Notes: generated from the letters alone by a model not told the origin. A stretch of 64,000 bases of DNA from Cytobacillus citreus (GCF_018343665.1 NZ_JAGYPM010000004.1:396371-460370); one strand, 5' to 3'. Positions 1-9,185 are shown, counted from the first letter of the stretch. Numbers and translations: made by a program.

Positions 1-476
1 AAAATGGCGCCTAAAATAGGACCAACAACAACTGCGATATTAATCGAAGTATAAAAAATAGCAAATACATCGCTTCGATGTTTTTCCTCTACTACATCAG
101 CGACCATTGCTTGGCTTGCTGGCCAATAAAATGATCCGAAAATACCAACAAAAGCAAAACAAATAAAAGCAAGCCATGGTGAATTAAGCCAAGGAGAATT
201 TGCTAATGCAAATATGAGAAAGCTTATGCCTTGACCAAATGCTGAAAAAACCATCATCGTTTTTCTTCCAAATCGATCTGCGCAATAACCGCCCATTAAA
301 TTGGCTAATACAGAAAATACTTGAGAAAAAATAAGGAGTAGTCCTGCTTTATCTTTACCAAATTCCCCTGCAAAATAAATCGTTAAAAACGGAAAGAACA
401 TCCAAAAGGTGATATTCATCGCCGCTTCTCCGAACAACCTAACTTTTAAATTTGAATCCCAATCTCTAATTCTCAT
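1..476 (-). CDS. MFS transporter, N-terminal part (runs off left edge)
   Basis: Open reading frame with its ATG at 476 on the minus strand that runs off the window edge, so only about 158 N-terminal residues are visible. It begins MRIRDWDSNLKVRLFGEAA and shows the first four to five hydrophobic helices of a major facilitator permease. The loop between helices 2 and 3 reads GGYCADRFGRKT, the classic MFS signature. It is probably a drug or small-molecule efflux permease of the inner membrane. Substrate cannot be told. No partner gene is visible; the next gene upstream on the same strand is separated from it by a terminator. Confidence 0.85.
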   Translation of the reverse strand, partial: MRIRDWDSNLKVRLFGEAAMNITFWMFFPFLTIYFAGEFGKDKAGLLLIFSQVFSVLANLMGGYCADRFGRKTMMVFSAFGQGISFLIFALANSPWLNSPWLAFICFAFVGIFGSFYWPASQAMVADVVEEKHRSDVFAIFYTSINIAVVVGPILGAI

Positions 477-581
477 GATGTATCCTCGATATTTTTTTTA
501 GAATAACGCTATCATACTACCAAATTGGAAAGTAATTCAAGAAATTATTTTCTGTTTCATTCGAAACTTGAGAAAAAAAAG

Positions 582-603
582 AAATCGGCTAACCAGCCGA
601 TTT
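582..603 (-). terminator. Rho-independent terminator of the AtoE-like gene
   Basis: AAATCGGCT/AGCCGATTT stem with a 4-nt loop, followed on the minus strand by a run of T. It lies 29 bp after the stop codon of the minus-strand carrier gene at 632-1945. Confidence 0.85.
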
Positions 604-631
604 TCGTTTTTTAAAGATAACTTATATCAAA

Positions 632-1945
632 TTAATAAACAAATAGCATTAATACAGTCGTTAAAACCCCAACCCAAACACTCAATAAAATGCAGTAGCC
701 CATAATATGACGAATATGAAGACCTACTACACTTAAAATTGGCAACGCCCAAAAAGGTTGAATCAGGTTTGTCCAGGCATCTCCCCAGGCAACTGCCATT
801 GCGGTAATTGCGGGATCTACTCCAAGCTGCAAACCAGCTGGAACTTGAAGAGGCCCTTGCAAGGCCCATTGACCGCCGCCAGAAGGGGCAAGAATATTAA
901 CGAGTCCTGCAGTCCAGTAAGTAAAGATATCGAAAGTTTCTTTACTGGCTACAGATGCCATCCCATTAATGATTGATTCAGCTAGTCCGGAACTCCCTAA
1001 TACGGCTATGATCCCTGCATAAAAAGGGAATTGCAGAATGATAGGGGAAATCGCGGTACCTGCCTCTTTGAATGCTTTTGCATATTGACCAAGTGATTTA
1101 TGGAGTATCAGCCCAAGTGATAAGAAGAAAATATTAATTATATTTAAATCTAAGTCCCTATCATTAATAAACTCATTAATAACATATACCATACCAATAA
1201 TCCCTGTCAGAATTCCAAGGAATGAAGTGTTTTCCAATCGTTCTGCAGGACTGCTTCTAGATTCATTTTTTACTTCGATTTCTTTATTTTGGATTGGGGG
1301 AGTGTACGAGATAATTCCTTGTTTAGGTGCCATGAGGATAATAAAGATTGGGAGTGTAATTAAAAGTGCTAAAAATATGATGATAGTACCCGAATGGAAA
1401 ATGGTGTTTGAAGTTGGAATAACGCCCATAATTTCTTCTAAAAAATGTCCTTTTGTCGCTACTGTTAAGCCAATTGAACTTGATAAGCCAGCTGCGAATA
1501 GGACAGTAGGGGTGTAGGCACATGCAACTAGGAGCGGAAAGTGAGCATGCTTATTCCTTTTCCCTAATTCACGCGCTATTATAGCACCAACTACAACTGC
1601 AAGCCCCCAGTTAATATAATACGCAGCTGAGGATACAAGAAAAGTCATGATGTAAGCCTGATTTGCGGTCTTTGCCTTAGATGCCAGTGCCTCTAGAATT
1701 CTCTGTACTACAGGGACTGAAGCCAAAGCCATACCGGTCATCAGCAAAAGAACCATTTGCATTGTAAAAGCGAGGTACACCCAAAAACCATCTCCGAATG
1801 ACTTAAATAGCTTGATAGGTTCAGAAGGCTTCATAATAAATCCGAGAACGAAGACGAGAATGGTCATGAATACTGCAATAACAAATGCATCGGGTAAATA
1901 TCTCTCAACCAGTTTCGAAAAGCGATTGGCTATCCTGTTTAACAT
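632..1945 (-). CDS. Short-chain fatty acid transporter, AtoE family
   Basis: 437-residue polytopic membrane protein with about ten to twelve hydrophobic segments. The N-terminus (MLNRIANRFSKLVERYLPDA) and internal stretches such as NWGLAVVVGAIIAREL and LAPSGGGQWALQGP are typical of the AtoE/short-chain fatty acid transporter family, whose E. coli member imports acetoacetate and butyrate. Length matches the family (about 430-450). It is a single-gene unit: terminator at 582-603 after it and another terminator (2013-2033) just upstream, closing the preceding transcript. No acetoacetate degradation genes are adjacent, so the actual substrate is inferred only from the family. Confidence 0.85.
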   Translation of the reverse strand: MLNRIANRFSKLVERYLPDAFVIAVFMTILVFVLGFIMKPSEPIKLFKSFGDGFWVYLAFTMQMVLLLMTGMALASVPVVQRILEALASKAKTANQAYIMTFLVSSAAYYINWGLAVVVGAIIARELGKRNKHAHFPLLVACAYTPTVLFAAGLSSSIGLTVATKGHFLEEIMGVIPTSNTIFHSGTIIIFLALLITLPIFIILMAPKQGIISYTPPIQNKEIEVKNESRSSPAERLENTSFLGILTGIIGMVYVINEFINDRDLDLNIINIFFLSLGLILHKSLGQYAKAFKEAGTAISPIILQFPFYAGIIAVLGSSGLAESIINGMASVASKETFDIFTYWTAGLVNILAPSGGGQWALQGPLQVPAGLQLGVDPAITAMAVAWGDAWTNLIQPFWALPILSVVGLHIRHIMGYCILLSVWVGVLTTVLMLFVY

Positions 1946-2012
1946 TTTGTCACACTCCTTCCATTTGATAGTACATGCTATGGTGTAGACAAGTTGTTTA
2001 TGACAAAATAAA

Positions 2013-2033
2013 AAGAGCGTTTTCTACGCTCTT
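2013..2033 (-). terminator. Rho-independent terminator of the DUF1835 unit
   Basis: AAGAGCGT/ACGCTCTT stem with a 5-nt loop, followed on the minus strand by TTTTTATTTTG. It closes the transcript of the DUF1835 gene and the 30-codon ORF before it. Confidence 0.8.
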
Positions 2034-2055
2034 AAAAGAGTATATAGTGTTTCAA

Positions 2056-2148
2056 TTAATCCTTATCTTCCATCACAGCTTTACGCAGTTGACCAAGACT
2101 TGTTCCAAGATTGTATAATTCAGTGTTGTACTTAAATGAATGCTCCAT
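2056..2148 (-). CDS. 30-residue peptide ORF coupled to the DUF1835 gene
   Basis: A 30-codon frame starting MEHSFKYNTELYNLGTSL and ending KAVMEDKD. Its ATG overlaps the TAA of the upstream DUF1835 gene (TAATG), the arrangement used for translational re-initiation, and its stop is followed 22 bp later by an intrinsic terminator. No independent ribosome binding site is needed under coupling. I do not recognise a family. It could be a real accessory peptide or merely an open stretch before the terminator. Confidence 0.4.
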   Translation of the reverse strand: MEHSFKYNTELYNLGTSLGQLRKAVMEDKD

Positions 2149-3230
2149 TACCGAAGTTTAACACGATAATGTCTCATTGATTTTGGTATTCCTTTTAACT
2201 CCAGTACACCACTGTATACTAAATGCCTAATCCTATACTCTAAAAAGAAAACATTAACAACCTCATCCATTTGTTGTAATGTTTCCCCAATTACTCTTCC
2301 AGTCTGGATAAAATCTTTGTTTTCTTGCTCAATGTGCAGCTTTTCAAGTGTACTGATAATTTGTGGATCATAATAATGTTCAGACACACCTATTATTTCA
2401 CCATTAATCCATAATCGTAGAACATCACTCGTCAGTGATAATGTCTCCCATTCTCTTTGAAATTGAATTCGATCCCTATCAGATAAGGGCTGATTCCCAT
2501 TGCCTTGTTCAAATAGAAGTCTTAAGTTCCTAGATTCAATCTGACTTGTATGGAAAGTAGGCTGCTCTTCATCTATAGAATGAATATATCTTTCATAGAG
2601 GTCAGTTGAGTTGATAAGAAAAATCTCATTTGTTTTGTCCCGCAATAAATTTAGGAAAAATCGAAGTCCAGTTTGTTCATCGGCATTATTACCATACCAG
2701 ATGTAAATAGGAACTTCAGTTGGTATATCCTCAATTTCTCGCAGTGTATTTGTAAATTTATTTTGATATTCATAATCATCCTGTTCAAAATTAATATTTT
2801 CCTGTAACCATTCATTTCGGTAAGCTTGACCTATTTTTTCATCTAGTTTCCACAATGGTCCAATCGAAAAGCAGTCTGGAAATCCAATCACAACCTTAGG
2901 TCTTTCAAGCCCCACTCTTAAAGAACCTGCTGCAGATTCTGAGGTAATGATATGCACTGCACTAGCTCCGCCAGCATATTGAGGTAGGGAAAGGGAATGG
3001 CGATTTTTTTGAATATGTTTATTTATTTCTTCTACCATAATGTTCAGATCAACTTCATTAATAAAGTAACCTTTACCTTCAAGTGGTTTGCTAACTTCAT
3101 GATTAAACATATCAAATATTTCTCCATGATCTAATTCAAACGTCTCCCATTGACCTCTTTTAATAAAATCTGATACAGTTACATAATTTTGCGTTTCAAT
3201 TTTATAAACAAAAACGACATTTGGTTCCAT
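2148..3230 (-). CDS. DUF1835 domain protein, start affected by an inserted repeat
   Basis: About 360 residues from the ATG at 3230 (MEPNVVFVYKIETQ). The centre contains SAVHIITSESAAGSLRVGL, the glycine/serine-rich signature of the DUF1835 family (uncharacterised, cytoplasmic, common in Firmicutes); the C-terminal part fits the DUF3658 segment that usually accompanies it. The frame stays open further upstream, but only because it runs into a 277-bp repeat at 3285-3561. An AAGGAG sits at 3279-3284 directly beside the repeat; from it the only well-spaced codon would be an ATT at 3269, while the ATG at 3230 has no good ribosome binding site. The start is therefore uncertain and the native N-terminus may have been changed by the insertion. 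Confidence 0.75.
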   Translation of the reverse strand: MEPNVVFVYKIETQNYVTVSDFIKRGQWETFELDHGEIFDMFNHEVSKPLEGKGYFINEVDLNIMVEEINKHIQKNRHSLSLPQYAGGASAVHIITSESAAGSLRVGLERPKVVIGFPDCFSIGPLWKLDEKIGQAYRNEWLQENINFEQDDYEYQNKFTNTLREIEDIPTEVPIYIWYGNNADEQTGLRFFLNLLRDKTNEIFLINSTDLYERYIHSIDEEQPTFHTSQIESRNLRLLFEQGNGNQPLSDRDRIQFQREWETLSLTSDVLRLWINGEIIGVSEHYYDPQIISTLEKLHIEQENKDFIQTGRVIGETLQQMDEVVNVFFLEYRIRHLVYSGVLELKGIPKSMRHYRVKLR

Positions 3231-3284
3231 AAAAAAATAGATAAATGGAAAATTGATTTTAGTTTTAATGGCTGCCAACTCCTT

Positions 3285-3561
3285 TTTATCCCGCATTAAC
3301 GGGCAGTAAGACCCCCACCTCAAGATTGAGAGAGAAGCGAGGAAGATAGGTGGGGGACAACTGCCCGTAAAAGCCCGAAAAATGAACACAGACTAAAAGC
3401 GCCACATCGTGTGGCAACGTCTGCGTGCCCCACTTCCTGTGGGCCGCAACTAACCATCAGTGGGGGATGAAGGCCGACTAAGAACGCCACGTCCTGTGGC
3501 AACGTCGGCACTAGCACGTCCTGTGCGTCGAAAACCCCCACTGATGGAAGTTTCACTTTAT
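3285..3561 (+). repeat. TTTAT-flanked hairpin repeat, copy A (277 bp)
   Basis: Begins with TTTAT followed by a GATTAACGGGCAGTAAG-like left end and finishes with GGAAGTTTCACTTTAT. Left arm: CGGGCAGT ... ACTGCCCG enclosing CCCCCACCT ... AGGTGGGGG. Right arm: ATCAGTGGGGG ... CCCCCACTGAT. The interior holds small hairpins at 3401-3415, 3429-3443, 3486-3500 and 3514-3526 whose 5-nt loops read ATCGT, TTCCT, GTCCT and GTCCT. Other copies lie at 8733, 19118, 59998 and 61991. It abuts the ribosome binding site of the DUF1835 gene. Confidence 0.85.
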
Positions 3562-3707
3562 CTAAATTTTACCATATTTATTTACTAGTAAATACCCTAT
3601 TAGTTTAGCAACAGGTTCAATAATTCATTGGAATCTTCGGAAAAACTGAATCTATTTGGGACGTATGCTATATTTATCTTACGGAAACTCGAAAGGATGT
3701 TATAAAT

Positions 3708-5903
3708 ATGGCAAAAAGTGTTGTAATTGCTGAAAAACCTTCTGTTGCACGAGATATCGCACGTGTGCTGAAGTGTAGTAGAAAGGGAAATGGATATCTT
3801 GAAGGAGATAAATATATCGTAACTTGGGCACTTGGACATCTAGTCACTCTTGCTGACCCAGAAAGCTATGATGTGAAATATAAAACGTGGAATTTAGAAG
3901 ATCTGCCTATGCTGCCTGATCGTTTGAAATTGACAGTTATTAAGCAAACTGGAAAACAGTTTAATGCGGTTAAAAGTCAGCTGACTAGAAAGGATATTAG
4001 TGAAATAATCGTGGCGACAGACGCAGGGAGAGAAGGAGAACTAGTCGCACGCTGGATTATTGATAAAGTAAAAATAAATAAACCGATAAAACGTTTGTGG
4101 ATCTCATCTGTCACAGATAAAGCGATTAAAGACGGATTTGCCAACTTAAAGCCAGGTAAAAACTATGACAATCTGTATCAATCAGCAGTGGCACGTTCAG
4201 AAGCAGACTGGTATATCGGTTTAAATGCTACTCGTGCTCTGACAACGCGCTTCAATGCTCAGCTTAACTGCGGACGTGTACAAACACCAACTGTTGCCAT
4301 GATTGCCCAACGTGAAGAGGAAATTAAAAGCTTTAAAGCACAAACATACTACGGTATTGAAGCACAAACAGCGGATAAACTTAAGCTTACTTGGCAAGAT
4401 GCAAAAGGAAATACGCGCAGCTTCGATAAAGAGAAGATCGATACAATCATTCGAAAACTCACTAGGGAAAAGACGATTGTTACTGAAATTGAGAAAAAAC
4501 CGAAGAAATCATTCGCACCGGGTCTTTATGACTTAACAGAGCTGCAGCGTGATGCAAATAAAATCTACGGCTACTCTGCAAAAGAAACATTAAATATTAT
4601 GCAAAAACTGTATGAGCAGCACAAAGTATTAACATACCCTCGTACAGATTCACGATATATCTCATCCGATATTGTCGCAACACTTCCAGAGCGTTTAAAA
4701 GCATGTGGAGTTGGAGAATATCGTCCATTAGCCAACAAGGTGATAAACAAACCTATTAAAGCATCTAAAGCATTTGTAGATGACAGTAAAGTATCAGATC
4801 ATCATGCCATTATCCCAACTGAAGGCTTCGTTCAAATGGCGAAATTCACTGACAAAGAACGTAAAATTTACGATTTAGTTATAAAACGTTTTATAGCAGT
4901 ACTATTCCCAGCATACGAATACGAGCAATTAACCCTTCGTGCAAAAATAGGAGATGAGAACTTCGTTGCACGCGGAAAGATGATTGTACACGCTGGTTGG
5001 AAAGAAGTATATGAAAACCGTTTTGTAGATGATGAAGAAGGTATAGATGATTTAAAAGAACAAATTTTACCTCGCATTGAAAAAGGTGATGTATTAAACG
5101 TAAAATTAATCATGCAAACTTCTGGTCAAACAAAACCGCCAGCTCGTTTTAATGAAGCAACATTATTATCAGCGATGGAAAACCCAACGAAATATATGAA
5201 TACCCAGGATAAAAGATTGGCTGAAACCTTAAAATCAACAGGCGGATTAGGTACAGTTGCAACACGTGCAGACATTATCGATAAACTATTTAACTCATTC
5301 TTAATTGAAAAACGCGGTAATAAGGACATTCATCTTACATCTAAAGGACGTCAGTTACTTGACTTGGTACCAGAAGAATTAAAATCGCCTTCTCTAACAG
5401 CTGAGTGGGAGCAAAAACTTGAAGCAATTGCTGCAGGCAAGCTGAAAAAAGATGTCTTTATTAAAGAAATGAAAGGCTACACGAAAGAAATCGTGTCTGA
5501 AATCAAAGCAAGTAATAAAAAATACAAACACGATAACATTTCCACAAAATCTTGTCCTGACTGCGGAAAACCAATGCTTGAAGTAAATGGAAAAAAAGGT
5601 AAAATGCTTGTTTGCCAGGATCGTGAATGTGGACACCGGAAGAACGTCTCACGTGTCACAAACGCTCGCTGCCCTCAATGCAAAAAGAAAATGGAGCTGC
5701 GAGGTGAAGGCGCAGGTCAAATCTTCACATGTAAATGTGGATATCGTGAAAAGCTATCTGCTTTTGAAGCTCGTCGCAAAAAAGAAGGCAGTGGAAAAGT
5801 TGATAAACGTACTGTACAAAAGTATTTAAAGCAACAAGAAAAAGAAGCTGAACCAATTAATAATCCTTTTGCTGAATTATTAAAAGGAATGAAGTTAGAC
5901 TAA
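3708..5903 (+). CDS. topB: DNA topoisomerase III
   Basis: 731-residue type IA topoisomerase that relaxes and decatenates DNA through a 5'-phosphotyrosine intermediate. The N-terminal Toprim domain starts MAKSVVIAEKPSVA and has the metal-binding DAGREGE motif at residues 105-111. The catalytic tyrosine is Tyr310 in YPRTDSRY. The C-terminus carries two zinc-ribbon-like segments (CPDCGKPM ... CQDRECGH and CPQCKKKM ... CKCGY), usual in the Bacillus enzyme. The ATG is preceded by AAAGGATG. It is monocistronic, with a strong terminator at 5913-5947. Confidence 0.97.
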   Translation: MAKSVVIAEKPSVARDIARVLKCSRKGNGYLEGDKYIVTWALGHLVTLADPESYDVKYKTWNLEDLPMLPDRLKLTVIKQTGKQFNAVKSQLTRKDISEIIVATDAGREGELVARWIIDKVKINKPIKRLWISSVTDKAIKDGFANLKPGKNYDNLYQSAVARSEADWYIGLNATRALTTRFNAQLNCGRVQTPTVAMIAQREEEIKSFKAQTYYGIEAQTADKLKLTWQDAKGNTRSFDKEKIDTIIRKLTREKTIVTEIEKKPKKSFAPGLYDLTELQRDANKIYGYSAKETLNIMQKLYEQHKVLTYPRTDSRYISSDIVATLPERLKACGVGEYRPLANKVINKPIKASKAFVDDSKVSDHHAIIPTEGFVQMAKFTDKERKIYDLVIKRFIAVLFPAYEYEQLTLRAKIGDENFVARGKMIVHAGWKEVYENRFVDDEEGIDDLKEQILPRIEKGDVLNVKLIMQTSGQTKPPARFNEATLLSAMENPTKYMNTQDKRLAETLKSTGGLGTVATRADIIDKLFNSFLIEKRGNKDIHLTSKGRQLLDLVPEELKSPSLTAEWEQKLEAIAAGKLKKDVFIKEMKGYTKEIVSEIKASNKKYKHDNISTKSCPDCGKPMLEVNGKKGKMLVCQDRECGHRKNVSRVTNARCPQCKKKMELRGEGAGQIFTCKCGYREKLSAFEARRKKEGSGKVDKRTVQKYLKQQEKEAEPINNPFAELLKGMKLD

Positions 5904-5912
5904 ATAAAATTT

Positions 5913-5947
5913 AAAGGCGAAGAAGCATTCAAATGCTCTTCGCCTTT
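5913..5947 (+). terminator. Rho-independent terminator of topB
   Basis: Long stem AAAGGCGAAGA/TCTTCGCCTTT, extended by AGCATT/AATGCT, nine bases after the topB stop. Confidence 0.85.
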
Positions 5948-6074
5948 GTGTTATTTTAAAATAAAGTATGATTAAATTGAATCATTTTCGGCAGGTTACT
6001 TAAAAAGGAATTATCTGAAAAATATAGAAATAATATTATATAACAAATGGACATATTTGATTGGATGTGGAAGT

Positions 6075-6770
6075 ATGAAAAAAGGCATTCTGCTAGTTGA
6101 GGACAACATAGAAATTAGTCAATTAATCGCCGATACCCTTAAGAATGAGAGTTTTATAGTAACTGCTGCATTTGATGGAGAAGAGGCTTTAGCCCTTTTT
6201 AATAAAAATGAACCAGATTTAATTTTACTTGATTTAATGCTCCCTAAATTGAGTGGCACGGAATTATTGAAAAAAATAAGAGAAAAGAGCAGGGTTCCTA
6301 TACTGATCATTTCAGCAAAAGGAAGTGATCTTGATAAAGCTCTCGGACTTGGCTTTGGAGCGGATGATTACATAAGCAAACCATTTTCTATGATAGAGTT
6401 AACAGCGCGAGTCCATGCGGCCATTCGCAGGTCAACTGAATATCTACCACAAGATAGCAACTCCTGCCAAAATAGTCTTAATTATAAAGATATCACCCTT
6501 GACATGCATTCATTTGCTGTAAATATAGGGGATAAAAATGTCCAGTTAACGTCAAAAGAATTTCAGATATTAAAGTTGTTTATGACCAATCAAAGTAGAG
6601 TATTTACAAAGGAACAAATATACCATTTGATTTGGGAAGATGATTATTACGGTAATGAAAATGTCATTAATGTACATATAAGAAGGCTCCGTGAAAAAAT
6701 TGAAGTGGATCCATCTAACCCACAATTCATTAAAACGATTTGGGGCATTGGATATAAATTAGGTGAATAA
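6075..6770 (+). CDS. OmpR-family response regulator
   Basis: About 231 residues from the ATG at 6075 (MKKGILLVEDN); a TTG six codons upstream is an alternative start. Receiver domain in residues 1-115 with the acidic pair E9/D10, phospho-acceptor Asp53 in ILLDLMLP and the conserved Lys in ISKPFS; the C-terminal half is a winged helix with the LTSKEFQILKLF and NVHIRRLREKI elements of OmpR/PhoB regulators. It is followed after 3 bp by its histidine kinase. The pair resembles the YcbL/YcbM and BceRS-like systems of Bacillus by general layout, but no transporter target is next to it. Confidence 0.92.
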   Translation: MKKGILLVEDNIEISQLIADTLKNESFIVTAAFDGEEALALFNKNEPDLILLDLMLPKLSGTELLKKIREKSRVPILIISAKGSDLDKALGLGFGADDYISKPFSMIELTARVHAAIRRSTEYLPQDSNSCQNSLNYKDITLDMHSFAVNIGDKNVQLTSKEFQILKLFMTNQSRVFTKEQIYHLIWEDDYYGNENVINVHIRRLREKIEVDPSNPQFIKTIWGIGYKLGE

Positions 6771-6773
6771 ACC

Positions 6774-7709
6774 ATGGTTCCTATTCTTTGTATAATCATT
6801 TTCGTTTTGCTTATTATGAATATATTACAATATTTGTTTCGGAGGAATCTTACACAAAATATTAATGAAATCAGCGAAAAGATAAGTGATATCATTAAGC
6901 AGGAGACAGCAGAAAAAGTATTGGTGCCTACGGATTGGCAAGCCGTTCGCCTATTACTTATACAAATTAACAGGCTCCTGGATTATAACCAAAAGGTCAT
7001 TGCAGACTATGCAAAAACTAAAGCTAGTTTAAGAAAATTAATCTCCAATATGTCTCATGATTTGAAAACACCTCTTATGGTTATTTTAGGGTACGTGGAA
7101 AAGTTGAAACTAGATGAAAGTATGGCAATTGACGAAAAGAAAATGCTTATGACTCGTCTGCATGAAAAAGTATTAAGTTTAACTGGTTTGTTGAATCAGT
7201 TTTTTGACTTAGTAAAGTTAGAATCGGATGATTATGTAATGCCTCTAAGTAAGATACCACTTAATGAAATTTGCAGAAAAAGTGTTTTGGAGTTTTATGA
7301 TATGCTCCTCTCTAAAGGACTTCAAGTAGAGATTGATATTCCAGATCGGGAATTTTATATTTGGGGAAATGAAGATGCATTAGAACGTATATTAAGCAAT
7401 CTAATTTCAAATTCAATCCGATATGGAAGTGATGGAGGGGTCTTTGGATTAACACTTAGGGAGGTTGATGAGTTTGTTGCGATTGAGATTTGGGATAGAG
7501 GTAAAGGTATCGCAGAGATTCATCAAGAGCGGGTGTTTGAACGGTTATACACATTAGATGATGCTAGAAATCCTCATTTTCAAGGAAGCGGTCTAGGACT
7601 AAGTATTACAAAGTACTTAACAGAAGCGATGAAGGGTACGATTCACTTAGATAGCAAACCAAATGAAAAAACGAGTTTCACCTGTCTTTTTAAGCAAATT
7701 TCATATTAA
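6774..7709 (+). CDS. Sensor histidine kinase with one N-terminal membrane helix
   Basis: 311 residues. One hydrophobic helix at residues 2-21, no extracellular sensor domain, then a short linker, a HisKA domain with the phospho-acceptor His in SNMSHDLKTPL, and a HATPase_c domain with N (NLISNSIRYG), G1 (DRGKGI) and G2 (GSGLGL) boxes. Such minimal kinases usually take their signal from a partner membrane protein, or from inside the membrane. It is co-transcribed with the response regulator (3-bp gap). Partner and signal are unknown. A terminator follows at 7719-7747. Confidence 0.92.
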   Translation: MVPILCIIIFVLLIMNILQYLFRRNLTQNINEISEKISDIIKQETAEKVLVPTDWQAVRLLLIQINRLLDYNQKVIADYAKTKASLRKLISNMSHDLKTPLMVILGYVEKLKLDESMAIDEKKMLMTRLHEKVLSLTGLLNQFFDLVKLESDDYVMPLSKIPLNEICRKSVLEFYDMLLSKGLQVEIDIPDREFYIWGNEDALERILSNLISNSIRYGSDGGVFGLTLREVDEFVAIEIWDRGKGIAEIHQERVFERLYTLDDARNPHFQGSGLGLSITKYLTEAMKGTIHLDSKPNEKTSFTCLFKQISY

Positions 7710-7718
7710 AACTTCTTA

Positions 7719-7747
7719 GATGTTCAATGGGAACATCTCCTTTTTTT
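7719..7747 (+). terminator. Rho-independent terminator of the two-component operon
   Basis: GATGTTC/GAACATC stem with a short loop, then TCC and seven T residues. Confidence 0.8.
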
Positions 7748-7775
7748 AGCTAAAATATGGACCTAAAACACAAAA

Positions 7776-7806
7776 AGACGGTGCTTTGTTTTAAAGCAGC
7801 ACGTCT
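7776..7806 (-). terminator. Probable terminator of the gene at 7866-8321
   Basis: Imperfect stem AGACGTGCTGCTTT/AAAGCACCGTCT with bulges on the minus strand, followed by TTTTTGTGTTTT. Confidence 0.6.
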
Positions 7807-7865
7807 AATAGCTGAATGATAAACGAGGAACTTTTATTAGCGAGAAAATTCATATTAGTATGTTG

Positions 7866-8321
7866 CTAAAAATCCCTTTGACTTCCATAAAGGAGAGTAG
7901 ATGTTAGAAAGACTCCGACAGGCGGCAGGGTACCCGTGCTTATTGGAGGCCCAGTAAGAACTCTATTAGTTGTAGCAATCCAATCTCCGCTATCTCCTGC
8001 CTGTAATGAAGTGGTTTTCATAACAAACCGTCCACTTAAAATTAAATGACGAACTTTAATTGTTGGGTCATCAAAAATATCTAATTTACCAGAAAATGAA
8101 GCATACGGTGTTTCAAACCTTAGTTGTTTCGTATTTTCGTCCCAGTATCCATTGACAGGAATCGGTGCACCTCGAAAATTGGCGGTACCTATTACCGTGT
8201 TGCCTGAGACAGAGTTGATAGTAAGTTCCCCCCTAAAAATCGGTCTTCCTGCAATATTAGTACTAAGTCCCCATCTTGACGGAAAGGGCAAACTAACCGA
8301 TGTAAATTGAGTATTTTGCAA
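7866..8321 (-). CDS. Unknown beta-rich protein, TTG start
   Basis: 151 residues if translation begins at the TTG at 8321, which sits behind a strong AAAAGGAGGAATTATT ribosome binding site; the ATG further upstream has none. The protein begins MQNTQFTSVSLPFPSRWG and is rich in alternating polar/hydrophobic stretches, Gly, Thr and Asn (for example GELTINSVSGNTVIGTANF), suggesting a single beta-sandwich or barrel. No signal peptide is evident. I do not recognise the family. It stands alone, with its own probable terminator. Confidence 0.65.
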   Translation of the reverse strand: MQNTQFTSVSLPFPSRWGLSTNIAGRPIFRGELTINSVSGNTVIGTANFRGAPIPVNGYWDENTKQLRFETPYASFSGKLDIFDDPTIKVRHLILSGRFVMKTTSLQAGDSGDWIATTNRVLTGPPISTGTLPPVGVFLTSTLLYGSQRDF

Positions 8322-8732
8322 AATAATTCCTCCTTTTTTGGTGTATAGGAAAAGTATTTGCAGATTCGTTGAAACCATTTTCTTGTTAATAGGAAGAAAA
8401 CGATTGAAATTGTAGTAAGTCTATTTCAAAATAACCTCATCTGTATCCAGCCCAACGGTTGGCAGAATTTCTGCTCTTGGAATGGAGTTGAAAATAAATA
8501 AGCTTCATCATTATATGGATTGTTATTATACAGATACATTTGACTAGGATAAATAAAATGTACTCCTTTACTTTTTCTAATCTCCAATCATTATATTCTT
8601 TAGTCATTAACCTATCAGCTTGTTCACTCATAAATGTGTATTTACCTATAAAAAAGTTTAGTGGTTGGGAGTCCCCAAATTATTATGTTGGAAATGCAGT
8701 CAATCTCCCTAAAAAGTTGAATGGGGATGGAA
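8322..8732. other. Gene-free stretch before repeat copy B
   Basis: About 410 AT-rich bases upstream of the TTG-start gene and leading into repeat copy B. It should hold the promoter of the minus-strand gene. Short open frames on both strands lack ribosome binding sites and recognisable sequence. I see nothing else. Confidence 0.5.
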
Positions 8733-9066
8733 TTTATCACAGATTAACGGGCAGTAAGACCCCCACTTCAAGGTTGCGAGAAAATTAAAGAAACCTAAGT
8801 GGGGGATCAACTGCCCGTAAAGGGGCCCGACGACGGACACGATGTCCTAGTGGGCGAAAGCCACAGGACAAGGAGTAATTCATCCGCATTTCATCGCACG
8901 ACCGAAAGCAGAGCTTTTGGGAGGACGTGGCGTTTTGAGCGTGATTGGTTCAACTAACCATCAGTGGGGGATAGAAGCCGACTAAGAACGCCACGTCCTG
9001 TGGCAACGTCGGCACTAGCACGTCCTGTGCGTCGAAAAACCCCCACTGATGGAAGTTTCACTTTAT
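8733..9066 (+). repeat. TTTAT-flanked hairpin repeat, copy B (334 bp)
   Basis: Same ends as copy A (TTTATCACAGATTAACGGGC ... GGAAGTTTCACTTTAT) and the same left and right hairpin arms. The middle is different: it has a module with GGAC-ACGAT-GTCC followed by GCCACAGGAC, also seen at 15277-15317, while the right part repeats the GCCAC-GTCCT-GTGGC and GCAC-GTCCT-GTGC hairpins of copy A. This is the longest copy in the window. Confidence 0.85.
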
Positions 9067-9185
9067 TATGAGGGGCGAATAAGCTGACTACATCCTAAAA
9101 ATAAGAAAAATTAGAAGTAACCAAAATTTATGAAACAGGACTAGAATGTACTATCACTCTCTATCAGTTAACTATAACAAAAAAA

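Noticed and set aside
3320..3556. Open frame on the minus strand inside repeat copy A (MKLPSVGVFDAQDVL ...)
   Set aside because: It consists entirely of repeat DNA, differs in length at each copy, and has no ribosome binding site; similar frames arise in copies B and C.
8437..8631. Minus-strand 64-codon frame
   Set aside because: No start signals and no recognisable sequence; overlaps another random frame.
8540..8788. Plus-strand frame running into repeat copy B
   Set aside because: No ribosome binding site, AT-rich composition, end lies in the repeat.
3285..9066. Repeated GTCCT-loop hairpins as a CRISPR array
   Set aside because: Units are not regularly spaced, spacers are not unique, and no cas gene is in the window.
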